A stretch of DNA of 64,000 nucleotides from Hyphomicrobiales bacterium (GTDB lineage: Bacteria > Pseudomonadota > Alphaproteobacteria > Rhizobiales > Rhizobiaceae). Below, in pieces: positions 8,399-16,872 of the stretch. How positions within the stretch are numbered: the first letter of the stretch is position 1; every line of letters begins with the position of its first letter. The position numbers and the translations under genes are program-made. Under the pieces are notes generated by a model. That model searched no databases and had not been told where the DNA came from. It worked only from the letters and a program-made list of their open reading frames with translations. The stretch lies in assembly GCA_002401155.1 (NCBI GenBank), contig NVSG01000006.1, positions 1 through 64,000 of the forward strand. The letters are read 5' to 3'.

Positions 8399-8412
8399 TT
8401 GATGCACATCAA
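8399..8412. promoter_or_regulatory. FNR/FixK-type operator
   Basis: TTGATGCACATCAA is an exact TTGAT-N4-ATCAA palindrome, the FNR/FixK/Anr consensus. Its centre (8405.5) lies 90 bases from the Usp start and 112 from the small secreted protein on the other strand, so it could serve either or both. Confidence 0.7.
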
Positions 8413-8517
8413 CGCATATGTCTCGCGCTGCTTTACTGTAGCTATCAACGGGAAGGCCCGAACAGGGTATCCCCGCTCTCATCGAATTTTATACTACCAC
8501 ATCAGGAGAGAAAAGTC

Positions 8518-8838
8518 ATGCGCGTCCCGTTTTCACTGAAAGTCTTGCTGCCAATTCTTGTTTGTACAAACCTTGCAGCCACCAATCTTGCAACCTATGC
8601 CCAAACAACCACCGGCAACGACAAAAACCAGCCGTGGCTCGACCTGATCACTGGGCAAATGGCCAGGGAAAAGCAGTGCGAAGTCGGCTTTTTTGTATAT
8701 TTCCGCGAAGGAAATCTGGGCGGCATGTCCACCTATGAAGCCCGCGTCCAATGCGTTGATGGACGCCAGTTCGATGCCACAAAAATCGAACCGGCCATCA
8801 TGTTTGAAATCAAGGAATGCGCTGTCACCGTATGCTAG
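8518..8838 (+). CDS. Small secreted protein of unknown function
   Basis: 106 residues from the ATG at 8518, which has a strong AGGAGAG site seven bases upstream; the longer frame to 8359 has no start signal. Residues 1-28 are a signal peptide ending near TYAQ. The mature part is about 78 residues with three cysteines (two near the end, ECAVTVC) and no motif I recognise. It is divergent from the Usp gene and shares the FNR/FixK-type box, so a role in the periplasm under low oxygen is possible but unproven. Confidence 0.7.
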   Translation: MRVPFSLKVLLPILVCTNLAATNLATYAQTTTGNDKNQPWLDLITGQMAREKQCEVGFFVYFREGNLGGMSTYEARVQCVDGRQFDATKIEPAIMFEIKECAVTVC

Positions 8839-8881
8839 GCCATTGCATTTGTGGAGGCCTTCGCATCTACTTATAGCCACC

Positions 8882-9733
8882 ATGAAAAATCTAAACGATC
8901 CAAAAAACTGGCTGGCAGATTATCCCGTGCCCGATCAATACGGGCACAAATACCATCGCGGCCACGTGGGCGTATTTTCCGGCGGGCTCACCTCATCCGG
9001 CGCAGGTAGATTGGCAGCAGGCGCTGCCTTGCGCACCGGCGCGGGATTGGTAACCGTTCTCAGTCCGGGAACCGCGCTGGTGGCAAATGCCTCGCATCTG
9101 ACGTCGGTAATGCTGGCAAGACTGGATGATGCCGACGAGATCGAAGCGATAGTCAAAAGGCGCAAAATCAATACACTGGTGTGCGGTCCGGGACTTGGCG
9201 TCAACGCACGGACGATGAAAATCGTCACCAAAATCCTGTCACTCGATTGCACCAATGTGCTCGATGCCGACGCACTTACCAGTTTCACTGACACCAGCGA
9301 AGATCTTTTCACCCAGCTGAAACAGGCAAAGCATCAGCCGGTCCTGACCCCTCATATGGGTGAGTTCTGCCGCCTGTTCGGCGGCACCAATACCGATGAT
9401 CTAAATGACCACACCGAACGCGCTGTGGCTGCCGCTAAACAAACCAACGCCATCATCGTCCTGAAGGGCCACCAAACCATCATCGCCACACCGCAGGAAG
9501 CCCCGGTCATTTCCCAAAACGCCCCACCATGGCTGGCCACCGCCGGATCGGGCGACGTACTGGCGGGCATCATAGCTGGCCTGCTGGCCCAGAATATGCC
9601 CCCGAAACAAGCCGCCATGGCCGGCGTCTGGCTACACAGTGAAGCAGGCAATCAAGCAGGCCCCGGTTTGATTTCAGAAGACTTGGACCAAGCTCTGAGA
9701 CAGGTGATTAGCAAGCTGAGGAATGGTGAATGA
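8882..9733 (+). CDS. nnrD: ADP-dependent NAD(P)H-hydrate dehydratase (NnrD type)
   Basis: 283 residues from the ATG at 8882; the ribosome site is poor because GGAGG lies about 25 bases upstream, so an alternative start slightly upstream is possible. This is the C-terminal YjeF (carbohydrate-kinase-like) domain: GGLTSSGAGRLAAGAALRTG near residue 34, PHMGEFCRLFG in the middle, and the catalytic ATAGSGDVLAGIIAGLLAQ near 222-240. The enzyme turns S-NADHX and S-NADPHX back into NADH and NADPH with ADP. Many bacteria fuse it to an N-terminal epimerase (NnrE); here that domain is absent. It is coupled by a four-base overlap to the GNAT gene. Confidence 0.88.
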   Translation: MKNLNDPKNWLADYPVPDQYGHKYHRGHVGVFSGGLTSSGAGRLAAGAALRTGAGLVTVLSPGTALVANASHLTSVMLARLDDADEIEAIVKRRKINTLVCGPGLGVNARTMKIVTKILSLDCTNVLDADALTSFTDTSEDLFTQLKQAKHQPVLTPHMGEFCRLFGGTNTDDLNDHTERAVAAAKQTNAIIVLKGHQTIIATPQEAPVISQNAPPWLATAGSGDVLAGIIAGLLAQNMPPKQAAMAGVWLHSEAGNQAGPGLISEDLDQALRQVISKLRNGE

Positions 9734-10134
9734 ACAAGTTCCAGCTAATAGAACCAGACGGCAAAATCTACGCCGAACTATCGGATAGGTTTGAAGAATA
9801 TAATTCCGCTCATTCAACTTGGAATTGGCAAAGCTATTGCCTTGTGCACCAAGTGGATGGCCACATCGTGGCAGGTGGTCGCGGCATAATAAATATGGGC
9901 GCATTAGAGGTTCGGGGCCTGTGGGTAAACGACGATTTACGCGGCAGTGGCATTGGCACTCATTTACTAGTCGCGATAGAAGATGAAGCCCGCAATCGAG
10001 GTGCCACCCGGGCAATGCTTTATACGTTCAGTTGGCAGGCACAAAAATTTTATGAACGTGCAGGCTATTCAGAGTTTTCAAGATTCAATTACCCCGATGG
10101 TTTTCAGCGAATAGACCTTCAAAAAGACCTTTGA
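9730..10134 (+). CDS. GNAT-family N-acetyltransferase
   Basis: 134 residues. The acetyl-CoA binding motif A is visible as VNDDLRGSGIGTHLLVAIEDEA (R-G-x-G-I-G) near residues 69-90, with the late FYERAGY element near 108-114. The ATGA overlap with nnrD means coupled translation. The acceptor is unknown. It is convergent with the haem/FG-GAP gene, whose stop follows at once. Confidence 0.85.
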   Translation: MNKFQLIEPDGKIYAELSDRFEEYNSAHSTWNWQSYCLVHQVDGHIVAGGRGIINMGALEVRGLWVNDDLRGSGIGTHLLVAIEDEARNRGATRAMLYTFSWQAQKFYERAGYSEFSRFNYPDGFQRIDLQKDL

Positions 10135-11643
10135 CTAGCGTAATTGATTCCGCAACAAGACCATACCAGTCCCGTCATACCATTGGCCCTGCAATTCGGG
10201 CGAAATCTCCATCGGGCCGGGAGGACCGAAGGCCAGATTGGCAAGAGCTATATCAGCATCACCATCGCCATCAATATCTCCTGCGGAGATAGCAACAAAC
10301 CGGCCTAGTTTCCCGATGCCTTCAATATATTTTGGGGCAAAGTCACCATCATTATTTTGGAGATAAACAAATCCCGTTTCATCAAGACCTTGACCAATAT
10401 TAGGAAAATAGGAAATCACGGCGATATCCATATCGCCGTCCTGATCGAAATCTTCCGCCACTGCGCCATAAGCACCATCCAGATGAAAAAACAGCTCTTG
10501 TCGAAATGTGTTGTCCTTCTGCCCCGTGAACAAATAGATACCGTGGTAAGGTTTATAAACCGGTGAGATATCAGCGTTATCGCCCGCCGTATAAAGCAGG
10601 TCCATTATCCCATCGCTGTTGAAATCCAAAACGCTCATACTGCTCGACCCTTGTGAAGGCGGAAACCGGATGATCGTCTCTGCGGTAATCGATTGATCGC
10701 TGGCAAAATTCTCCAGCCGAATAATTCGCTCATCACCCTGCGTCATCAAAACAAGAAGGTCATCACCAACGACTTTAACTGAAATAGCGCCAGCGTCATC
10801 CAGCAGAACCGTCTCACCCAACCTCCCGTCGCCTTGGCTGAGATGAAGGGTCAGTTTCCCAAAATGCGTCCCGAACCCGGCGATTACGTAATCGGTTTTC
10901 TCATCTTTGTTGAAATCGCCAAAAGCCATATCCACCGGACGGCGCAACCCCCGAACCAAACGATTAATGGCCGGCACCTTGTCAGTTGCAATCTCCACCA
11001 GCAGACCATGCCTATCCTCGGTCGGACTAATCGTTCCGCCAATTGCGGTCGCCAGATATCCTCCCGATGGCAAAGGCAAGATACGCGAAATGATCCCGCC
11101 CGAGCGAATTTCATTCAAAAGATCGAGGTTTTTCCCGTAGATTTTCAGATCAGTTTCATGGGCATCGCCCACCAAAAGACGGTTTGATGCCCCGTCAATC
11201 AGGATAGCCGTTGCGGCAGGAAAATCATGTTCCTCCCTTTCTGGCACTTCAATTCCAAATTGTTCAAGGCGGGTTCGAAACTGCCAACGAGGCAGCGCAA
11301 GTTCATCAGGAGCATTACTTTCATACCATGATTTGATCTGCTCCCACACGGCCATTTCCATCAGCGGTTCGGTTGCATAAACCCCATCCGGCACTTTTGA
11401 ATTTGGACGATAGGTGCCATCGCGAAATGTCTTAAGTCCAAGCCGCGCGCCCATATCCGGCAAAACTTTATCGGCCCATGTTGTTTTATCAAGAAGCTGT
11501 GGTTCCGGGAAAAGATGACAACTTGAGCACCACGTTTTCGCAAGCGCCTCGCCGTCCTGCGCATAAACGGCAGAACCCCACAAAAGGAAAAGCAGGCTGC
11601 AAACAGAAAGAAAAAACCGTTCAATCACGCGCGCATTTCCCAT
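10135..11643 (-). CDS. Secreted haem-binding FG-GAP/VCBS-repeat protein
   Basis: 502 residues from the ATG at 11643, where a signal peptide begins (cut after AVYA). Just after it comes one c-type haem motif, CSSCH, within an ALAKTWCSSCHLFPEP context. The rest has repeated acidic loops of the FG-GAP/VCBS kind: DFNKDEKTD, DFNSDGIMD, DFDQDGDMD, DIDGDGDAD, which normally bind calcium in a beta-propeller. The protein should be periplasmic or exported, with one covalent haem at its N-terminus. The build hints at electron transfer or substrate binding on a propeller, but I know no assigned function. Its start overlaps the upstream 126-residue gene by 23 bases, so the two form a unit. Confidence 0.72.
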   Translation of the reverse strand: MGNARVIERFFLSVCSLLFLLWGSAVYAQDGEALAKTWCSSCHLFPEPQLLDKTTWADKVLPDMGARLGLKTFRDGTYRPNSKVPDGVYATEPLMEMAVWEQIKSWYESNAPDELALPRWQFRTRLEQFGIEVPEREEHDFPAATAILIDGASNRLLVGDAHETDLKIYGKNLDLLNEIRSGGIISRILPLPSGGYLATAIGGTISPTEDRHGLLVEIATDKVPAINRLVRGLRRPVDMAFGDFNKDEKTDYVIAGFGTHFGKLTLHLSQGDGRLGETVLLDDAGAISVKVVGDDLLVLMTQGDERIIRLENFASDQSITAETIIRFPPSQGSSSMSVLDFNSDGIMDLLYTAGDNADISPVYKPYHGIYLFTGQKDNTFRQELFFHLDGAYGAVAEDFDQDGDMDIAVISYFPNIGQGLDETGFVYLQNNDGDFAPKYIEGIGKLGRFVAISAGDIDGDGDADIALANLAFGPPGPMEISPELQGQWYDGTGMVLLRNQLR

Positions 11644-12001
11644 ACGCAATAAGCGCAATATTTTTTCGATAGATGCGATGGCTAAAACTGTCTTTATGAT
11701 CAATCCTGATCCAGTCGCGAGAATCCGATTTCCTGATAACCCGCTCCCCTTCCCGCTCGGGGGCGTGTGCGGTCCATTTCTCGCCACCATCGAAAATCAC
11801 ATCTACTCCATTGGCAGCGACGATTACCGAAAACCCTTCAGTATGGAGCGACGTTCGCCCCGCGCATCCAATGTGAACGTTTTGGCAGAATACCGAATAT
11901 GCAGGTTCACAGCGTATCGTCTCTCCAACGGCCGACAATACCGATGCTCCAAGGAGGAAACCCGTAACAATGAAATAGCAAAGACCGGATGTTATTCGCA
12001 T
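11621..12001 (-). CDS. Small secreted cysteine-containing protein, unknown
   Basis: 126 residues from the ATG at 12001; the longer frame to 12064 only adds residues before the signal peptide (GLCYFIVTGFLLGASVLSAV). The mature protein carries four cysteines (RCEP, FCQN, GCAG, KCAR), suiting disulfides in the periplasm. No family recognised. It precedes and overlaps the haem/FG-GAP gene by 23 bases, suggesting coupled expression and perhaps a joint job. Confidence 0.6.
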   Translation of the reverse strand: MRITSGLCYFIVTGFLLGASVLSAVGETIRCEPAYSVFCQNVHIGCAGRTSLHTEGFSVIVAANGVDVIFDGGEKWTAHAPEREGERVIRKSDSRDWIRIDHKDSFSHRIYRKNIALIAYGKCARD

Positions 12002-12075
12002 GACTATTTTCTCCACAAGGAAGCAGGAATAATAATGCACAACGCTGCAAAACAGCAATAACAATTATGCCCCGA

Positions 12076-12462
12076 TCATGCGGCAGCAATGATTTCTGTT
12101 TCCACCATCCAGTCGCTAACCAAGGTTGTTACGACAATAGTTGTCGTTGGAATGATGCGCCCGGCAAGTGCCTTTACTCGCGCCGATTGATTCACCTCAG
12201 CATAGGAGGCGTCTCGCAAATAGCTTGTCACCCTGACGATATTTTGCACTGTCATATTGGCGCTTGAGAGAATTACCTGAATATTTGACCAGATCAGCTC
12301 CAGCTGTATCTCCAGACTGGTTCCAGCGATCCCCTCCTGATCCAATCCCATGGTTCCGCTTACAAAAAGAAATCTGTTTGGGTCCAGCACTTCAAGAGCA
12401 TGAACATAGTCACTTGTTGCCGGATATATTCCGGTTTTTGGGTTGCAGGTTTTTAGTTCCAT
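12076..12462 (-). CDS. RidA/YjgF/UK114-family protein
   Basis: 128 residues with the family landmarks SGTMGLD near residue 36, the central NIQVILSSANMTVQNIVRVT, and the C-terminal ETEIIAAA. RidA proper uses an Arg in a P-x-R-(S/T) turn to hydrolyse 2-aminoacrylate; here the matching turn reads IPTTTIVV, so that Arg is missing. It may therefore belong to one of the Rid subgroups without classic imine deaminase activity. It has a good AAGGA ribosome site and is divergent from an Lrp-type regulator. Confidence 0.8.
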   Translation of the reverse strand: MELKTCNPKTGIYPATSDYVHALEVLDPNRFLFVSGTMGLDQEGIAGTSLEIQLELIWSNIQVILSSANMTVQNIVRVTSYLRDASYAEVNQSARVKALAGRIIPTTTIVVTTLVSDWMVETEIIAAA

Positions 12463-12529
12463 AATGCATTCCTTTCTTTCTAAAGAACCATATGCCTAAT
12501 ATTATTCTGCAAAAAGGAGGAAATGACAG

Positions 12530-13060
12530 ATGAAACAAAAGACAGAAAATATTCAGCAAAACGGCAAACCCACACGTGCGCTTGATGAGTTTGACCGAAA
12601 AATATTAGGCGCATTGGTTAAAGATGCGGGACAGACATATGCAGAACTGGGCAAGATTGCAGGATTATCAACACTGGCAACCCATGAACGGGTGAAGCGG
12701 CTGCGGGCCTCCGGCACCCTTATCGATACGGTTGCCCGTGTTGATGGCGCTTCTGTTGGGAAACCTTTTCTGGCTTTCGTTCACGTTGACGCGCACGGGT
12801 GGGGAAAAAGCCAAAGAATGATGAAGCTGACTGAATTTCCAGAAGTGGAAGAAATGCACTCCGTCGCCGGGGATACATGTGTGATCTTGAAAGTCAGAAC
12901 AGCAAATGCATTTGCGTTCGAAACTTTATTGTCCCAGCTTTATGTCTTGCCGGGGGTGCGATCAACCAAGAGCTTCGTTGTTCTATCAACCTATCTGGAA
13001 CGACCGATACAAGCCGAACTCACTACAGACTGGCCAGAAATACCAATGCCACCAGACTGA
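12530..13060 (+). CDS. Lrp/AsnC-family transcriptional regulator
   Basis: 176 residues. An N-terminal helix-turn-helix (about 22-70, DRKILGALVKDAGQTYAELG then THERVKRLRASG) is followed by the Lrp/AsnC RAM ligand domain (VHVDAHGWGKSQ... VLPGVRSTKSFVVLSTYLE). AGGAGG sits eight bases before the ATG. Lrp-type regulators sense amino acids and bind as octamers. It lies between a RidA-like gene (divergent) and a LysE-type exporter (convergent), a setting that fits amino-acid stress and export control. The ligand is unknown. Confidence 0.9.
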   Translation: MKQKTENIQQNGKPTRALDEFDRKILGALVKDAGQTYAELGKIAGLSTLATHERVKRLRASGTLIDTVARVDGASVGKPFLAFVHVDAHGWGKSQRMMKLTEFPEVEEMHSVAGDTCVILKVRTANAFAFETLLSQLYVLPGVRSTKSFVVLSTYLERPIQAELTTDWPEIPMPPD

Positions 13061-13663
13061 TCAACGATCAACCAACAGCCGAATACCAAGCGCTCCCAAC
13101 ACAACAGACGCAGTCCTATCGATGTAAACCTTGGCTTTAAGATATCGGTTGCTAACGGCCTGAGTGTTCATCCCAAAAGCCAGCAATGTATAAAACAGAA
13201 CCTCAACAACCAAATGATTGAGCACAATCATCGACTTATCAAGCAACGCCATATTCTCTGGAAAAATTACAATTAGAACCGCCGCCGCGAACAACACAGA
13301 CTTCGGATTCAAAACATTGATCAGCAATCCTTGCCTAAACGCATGGCGAGCGGGTTGCGTTTTAGTTTCTATTCTGTCGCGAGCATCACGCCACATGCCC
13401 CTCGCAATATAGAGCAAATAAATAGCACCGATAAATTTGGCTGCAGCATACGCCCAGGGAACGATCTGAAAAACTGCCTGCAAACCCAACAAGGCCATCA
13501 TGGTCCAGATCGCAGCCATAAGCCCAAGTCCGCACCCAATGGCAATTCCGCTTGTTCTACCTGAACGAAGGGTTGTTTGAATGGCCACCAACAAAGCAGG
13601 CCCTGGACTGGCGATAGCGGCGATGAGTGCAATGTTGAATGCTACAACATGCTCGATACTCAT
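13061..13663 (-). CDS. LysE/RhtB-family amino-acid exporter
   Basis: 200 residues, about six hydrophobic segments. The family start IAAIASPGPALLVAIQTTLR and the FRQGLLINVLNPKSVLFAA segment near residues 110-127 are typical of LysE/RhtB exporters of the inner membrane. Likely substrates are amino acids or homoserine-like compounds. Its stop abuts that of the Lrp-type gene, a plausible regulator. Confidence 0.88.
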   Translation of the reverse strand: MSIEHVVAFNIALIAAIASPGPALLVAIQTTLRSGRTSGIAIGCGLGLMAAIWTMMALLGLQAVFQIVPWAYAAAKFIGAIYLLYIARGMWRDARDRIETKTQPARHAFRQGLLINVLNPKSVLFAAAVLIVIFPENMALLDKSMIVLNHLVVEVLFYTLLAFGMNTQAVSNRYLKAKVYIDRTASVVLGALGIRLLVDR

Positions 13664-13737
13664 AGCTTTGTTCTCCGCAACTAGAAATAATACCTAATCC
13701 AGAACATATATAATTGCTTTTGAGCAGTCTATGGAGA

Positions 13738-14349
13738 TTAAAAATCTGCCCTGCTTTTTATCGCAGCAGTCAGCGTGCCCTCATCAAGATAATCAAGCTC
13801 GCCACCCACCGGCACGCCATGGGCCAAACGGGTGATTTTCAGATCCAGATTTTCCAGACGATCGGTGATGTAGTGAGCCGTAGTCTGACCCTCAACGGTG
13901 GCATTCACCGCGATGATGATTTCCTTGATTTCAGAATCTTCCGCACTGGCACGATTAATCAAACCGGAGATATTGAGGTCTTCCGGGCCAATGCCATCAA
14001 GTGGCGACAATGTTCCGCCAAGCACGTGATAAAGACAATTGATGGCACCAGCGCGTTCCAGCGCCCAAAGGTCCGCCACATCCTCTACCACCACGATGAT
14101 CTTGGCATCCCGGCGCGGATCGGCGCAAAGGGTGCAGGGATCGCAACTGTCCACATTTCCACAGGAAGAACAAACGGTTACCTTCTCCACTGCCTCCTGC
14201 GCAGCGGCAGCAAGGGGAACCAGAAGCTGTTCTTTTTTCTTGATGAGATGCAGCGCCGCACGGCGCGCAGAACGCGGACCAAGCCCCGGCAGTTTTGCCA
14301 AAAGCTGGATCAGTCTTTCAATTTCAGGACCGGCAACGCTGTTGGACAT
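13738..14349 (-). CDS. recR: Recombination mediator RecR
   Basis: 203 residues, the usual RecR length. Order: N-terminal helix-hairpin-helix ([20 protein letters not shown]), four-cysteine zinc finger (Cys60, 63, 72, 75), Toprim domain starting at [16 protein letters not shown], and the C-terminal Walker-B-like [17 protein letters not shown]. It helps load RecA with RecF/RecO at gaps. It follows ybaB by five bases in the conserved dnaX-ybaB-recR order. Confidence 0.95.
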   Translation of the reverse strand: MSNSVAGPEIERLIQLLAKLPGLGPRSARRAALHLIKKKEQLLVPLAAAAQEAVEKVTVCSSCGNVDSCDPCTLCADPRRDAKIIVVVEDVADLWALERAGAINCLYHVLGGTLSPLDGIGPEDLNISGLINRASAEDSEIKEIIIAVNATVEGQTTAHYITDRLENLDLKITRLAHGVPVGGELDYLDEGTLTAAIKSRADF

Positions 14350-14354
14350 TTAGG

Positions 14355-14681
14355 TTATCCAAACGGCAATTTCATACCGGGAGGAATGGGCAATCCAGCT
14401 GTCAGTTCCTGGGTTTTTTCCGCAGCAAATTTCTCGACCTTAGCCCGCGCATCATTGGTTGCTGCCATGATCAGATCTTCAAGGATTTCACCCTCATCCG
14501 CTTTAAGCAGCGATGGATCAATACTGATTGCGCGCATTTCGCTTTTGCCGGAAAGGGTAACCTTCACCAGACCTGCACCAGATGAACCTTCGACTTCAGC
14601 ATTCGCAAGTTCAGCCTGCATCGCTTCCATTTTGCCTTGCATTTCCTTAGCCTGTTTCATCAGGCCCATAATATCTTTCAT
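14355..14681 (-). CDS. ybaB: YbaB/EbfC nucleoid-associated protein
   Basis: 108 residues. The N-terminal helix [20 protein letters not shown] and the [20 protein letters not shown] strand are signatures of this small dimeric DNA-binding family. It sits between dnaX and recR as in most bacteria. Confidence 0.93.
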   Translation of the reverse strand: MKDIMGLMKQAKEMQGKMEAMQAELANAEVEGSSGAGLVKVTLSGKSEMRAISIDPSLLKADEGEILEDLIMAATNDARAKVEKFAAEKTQELTAGLPIPPGMKLPFG

Positions 14682-14728
14682 GATCTTCTTTCCGAATTTT
14701 GCATTAAATTATTGGTACTCAGATGGGG

Positions 14729-16537
14729 TTATTCGAAGAAATCGTCAAGTCCGTCTTCGTCTTCATTATCCTCACCATCGGCTTCACCATCTTCAAGCGC
14801 TTCCTCAAGCCGGATGCGCACATCAATGATGCGGGAACCGGGAAAACGCTCAAGAATAGCCTCCACCGTTGGGTCGGTGCGCGCCTGTTCCACAATAGCG
14901 GCAGTTTCGGCCTGTTCGATCTCATCAAGGGTCGGCGCGCCTTCTTGGCTGCTGGTAGAAATCATCCAGCGCTTGCCGGTCCATGCCTGCAGCTTCTTCG
15001 ATAGGTCGGTCAAAAACGTCTTTGGCGGGTTTTCAACCAGATTAACTTCCATGCGACCATCGGAAAAACTCACCACCCGCACATTGCGGCGCAGATAGGT
15101 TTTCATGGCCAGATCGCGCTTGTCTTCCACCAAAAAGATCAACTCGTCAAAAGTGTTGAGCATGCGCTCAGGCACGCCAGTTTCAGGCGCAGCTTCACTC
15201 ACTTGAAGTGCCGCAGTGGCAGCACCGGAAGATACCACTAATGTCGGTCCCGAATTTGGCGCAGCATCTGCAAGCACGCGCGCACCGGAAGATGAACTTT
15301 GGCCACTGCCCTGCCCCGCTGGGGACGAACCACCGCCGCCATTAGGAGAAGGCGAAGAACCCGTCACCGATTGCCCGTCCTGAATTTTACGTATCAACTC
15401 ATCAGGTGTCGGCAAATCCGCCGCATGGGTCATGCGGATAAGCACCATATCGGCAGAGGCTAATGCACGCTCGGAGGTCTGAACTTCGCTCATGCCTTTC
15501 AGCAAAATCTGCCACGCCCGACCAAGCACACGCACGGACAGTTTTTCGGCGAATTCACCACCGCGCGAACGCTCTGCTTCGGAGAGGCTTTTATCCTCCG
15601 CGGCGCTGGGAATATATTTAAGCTTGGTGACAAAGTGGATGAAATCCGCCAAATCGCTCAACACTACCAGGGGGTCTGCACCGATATCATATTGCGCCTT
15701 GAGCTCACCCATGGCTGAGGCGATATCGCCCTTCATGATATGTTCGAACAAATCGATAATGCGGGTACGATCAGCAAGCCCGAGCATGGAGCGGATGGAT
15801 TCAGCTTTCACAATACCGGCGCTGCCATGGGCCATCGCCTGATCTAGCATGGAAAGCGCGTCACGAACCGACCCTTCCGAAGCCCGCGCAATAATCGCCA
15901 AGGCTTCTTCTTCGACTTCCACTTTTTCCATCTTGCATATTTTCTGCAAATGCTCTGTCAACGTCGCCGCATCAATCCGGCGCAAATCAAAGCGCTGACA
16001 GCGCGAAAGAATGGTAACGGGAACTTTGCGAATCTCGGTGGTAGCAAAGATAAATTTCACATGCTCCGGCGGTTCTTCCAGAGTTTTCAAAAGACCATTG
16101 AAGGCGCTTTTGGAAAGCATGTGCACTTCATCGATGATGTAGACTTTATAGCGAGCAGAGACGGGCTTGTATTGCGCCGATTCAATCAAATCGCGAATAT
16201 CGTCAATGCCCGTATGCGAAGCCGCATCCATCTCGATGATATCCACATGACGACCATCCATAATGGCCTGACAATGTTCGCCAAGTTCAGCAATATCGAT
16301 GGTCGGCTTATCGATTTTATCGGTCTTGTAATTAAGCGCCCGCGCCAGAATACGCGCCGTAGATGTCTTACCAACACCACGCACACCGGTCAGCATATAT
16401 GCCTGCGCAATACGCCCCGTTTCAAACGCATTCGCCAACGTCTGAACCATCGGACCTTGCCCGACTAATTCATCAAAATTCTGCGACCGGTATTTACGCG
16501 CTAATACCCGATACTCTGTTTTGGTTTGTTCGCTCAT
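14729..16537 (-). CDS. dnaX: DNA polymerase III subunits gamma/tau (DnaX)
   Basis: 602 residues. AAA+ clamp-loader ATPase with Walker A GVRGVGKT at 51-58, DEVHMLSKSAFNGLLKTLEEPP and the sensor-1 FIFATTEIRKVP following. The zinc-module cysteines of E. coli DnaX are largely gone (only one Cys, in GEHCQAIM), as in other Hyphomicrobiales. A Gly/Ser/Pro-rich linker (about 375-430) leads to the tau-type C-terminal domain and an acidic tail of Glu/Asp. I see no A-rich slippery site, so only the full-length form is expected. It heads the dnaX-ybaB-recR operon, with the SRP RNA gene directly upstream. Confidence 0.95.
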   Translation of the reverse strand: MSEQTKTEYRVLARKYRSQNFDELVGQGPMVQTLANAFETGRIAQAYMLTGVRGVGKTSTARILARALNYKTDKIDKPTIDIAELGEHCQAIMDGRHVDIIEMDAASHTGIDDIRDLIESAQYKPVSARYKVYIIDEVHMLSKSAFNGLLKTLEEPPEHVKFIFATTEIRKVPVTILSRCQRFDLRRIDAATLTEHLQKICKMEKVEVEEEALAIIARASEGSVRDALSMLDQAMAHGSAGIVKAESIRSMLGLADRTRIIDLFEHIMKGDIASAMGELKAQYDIGADPLVVLSDLADFIHFVTKLKYIPSAAEDKSLSEAERSRGGEFAEKLSVRVLGRAWQILLKGMSEVQTSERALASADMVLIRMTHAADLPTPDELIRKIQDGQSVTGSSPSPNGGGGSSPAGQGSGQSSSSGARVLADAAPNSGPTLVVSSGAATAALQVSEAAPETGVPERMLNTFDELIFLVEDKRDLAMKTYLRRNVRVVSFSDGRMEVNLVENPPKTFLTDLSKKLQAWTGKRWMISTSSQEGAPTLDEIEQAETAAIVEQARTDPTVEAILERFPGSRIIDVRIRLEEALEDGEADGEDNEDEDGLDDFFE

Positions 16538-16630
16538 AAGTCAACTATAACGGTTTTTGAAATTGCATAAACATGATTCAGCAGCCTCATGCCATAATCC
16601 AACAAATTCTCGTGGAACGTCCACGCCGAA

Positions 16631-16700
16631 GGCGGGAGCGAAGAGCGACCGGCGCTATCGCAGGCCCAAGCAAAGCTTGGATACGCCGTGAGATAGAGGA
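16631..16700. repeat. Intergenic repeat element, copy A
   Basis: About 70 bases between dnaX and ffs sharing ordered blocks with 33740-33818: GCGAAGAGC, GGCGCT, CGCAGGCCC, ACGCCGTGAG. The blocks are separated by short insertions and deletions and are rich in small inverted repeats, as in REP/BIME-like elements. Confidence 0.55.
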
Positions 16701-16705
16701 AAGTA

Positions 16706-16801
16706 GAAGGCTGGTATAGATGACCCGAGAAAATCTCACCGGGGCTGCTTCCTTCCGGACCTGACCCAATTGACAAGGGCACTCGCCCATCACCAACCTT
16801 C
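16706..16801 (-). ncRNA. ffs: Signal recognition particle RNA (4.5S, small bacterial type)
   Basis: On the minus strand the invariant domain IV core appears: GGTCAGGTCCGGAAGGAAGC, with the GGAA tetraloop and asymmetric loop that bind Ffh. The 5' GAAGGTTGGT pairs with the 3' ACCAGCCTTC, fixing the ends at 16801 and 16706, 96 nt. With Ffh it targets membrane proteins to FtsY. A consensus-like promoter lies at the right distance upstream. Confidence 0.93.
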
Positions 16802-16809
16802 CAAGGGGA

Positions 16810-16838
16810 GATATCGTATGGGACGGCAAAAAAATCAA
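16810..16838 (-). promoter_or_regulatory. Housekeeping promoter of ffs
   Basis: Minus strand TTGATT (16838-16833), spacer of 17, GATATC (16815-16810), then eight bases to the paired 5' end of the SRP RNA at 16801. Confidence 0.6.
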
Positions 16839-16872
16839 GCTTTATCGGCTATTTTCATGCTAGAAGCCCCCG

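Noticed and set aside
8693-8881. N-terminal extension of the NAD(P)HX dehydratase
   Set aside because: Overlaps the small secreted protein in another frame and adds residues unlike the family; the ATG at 8882 fits the domain start.
13714-14829. 371-codon open frame on the plus strand
   Set aside because: Antisense to recR and ybaB, which are clear families; no ribosome site and low-complexity composition. A shadow frame.
14729-16537. Programmed frameshift in dnaX
   Set aside because: No A-rich slippery heptamer or following stem seen; the frame is intact to the tau-type end.
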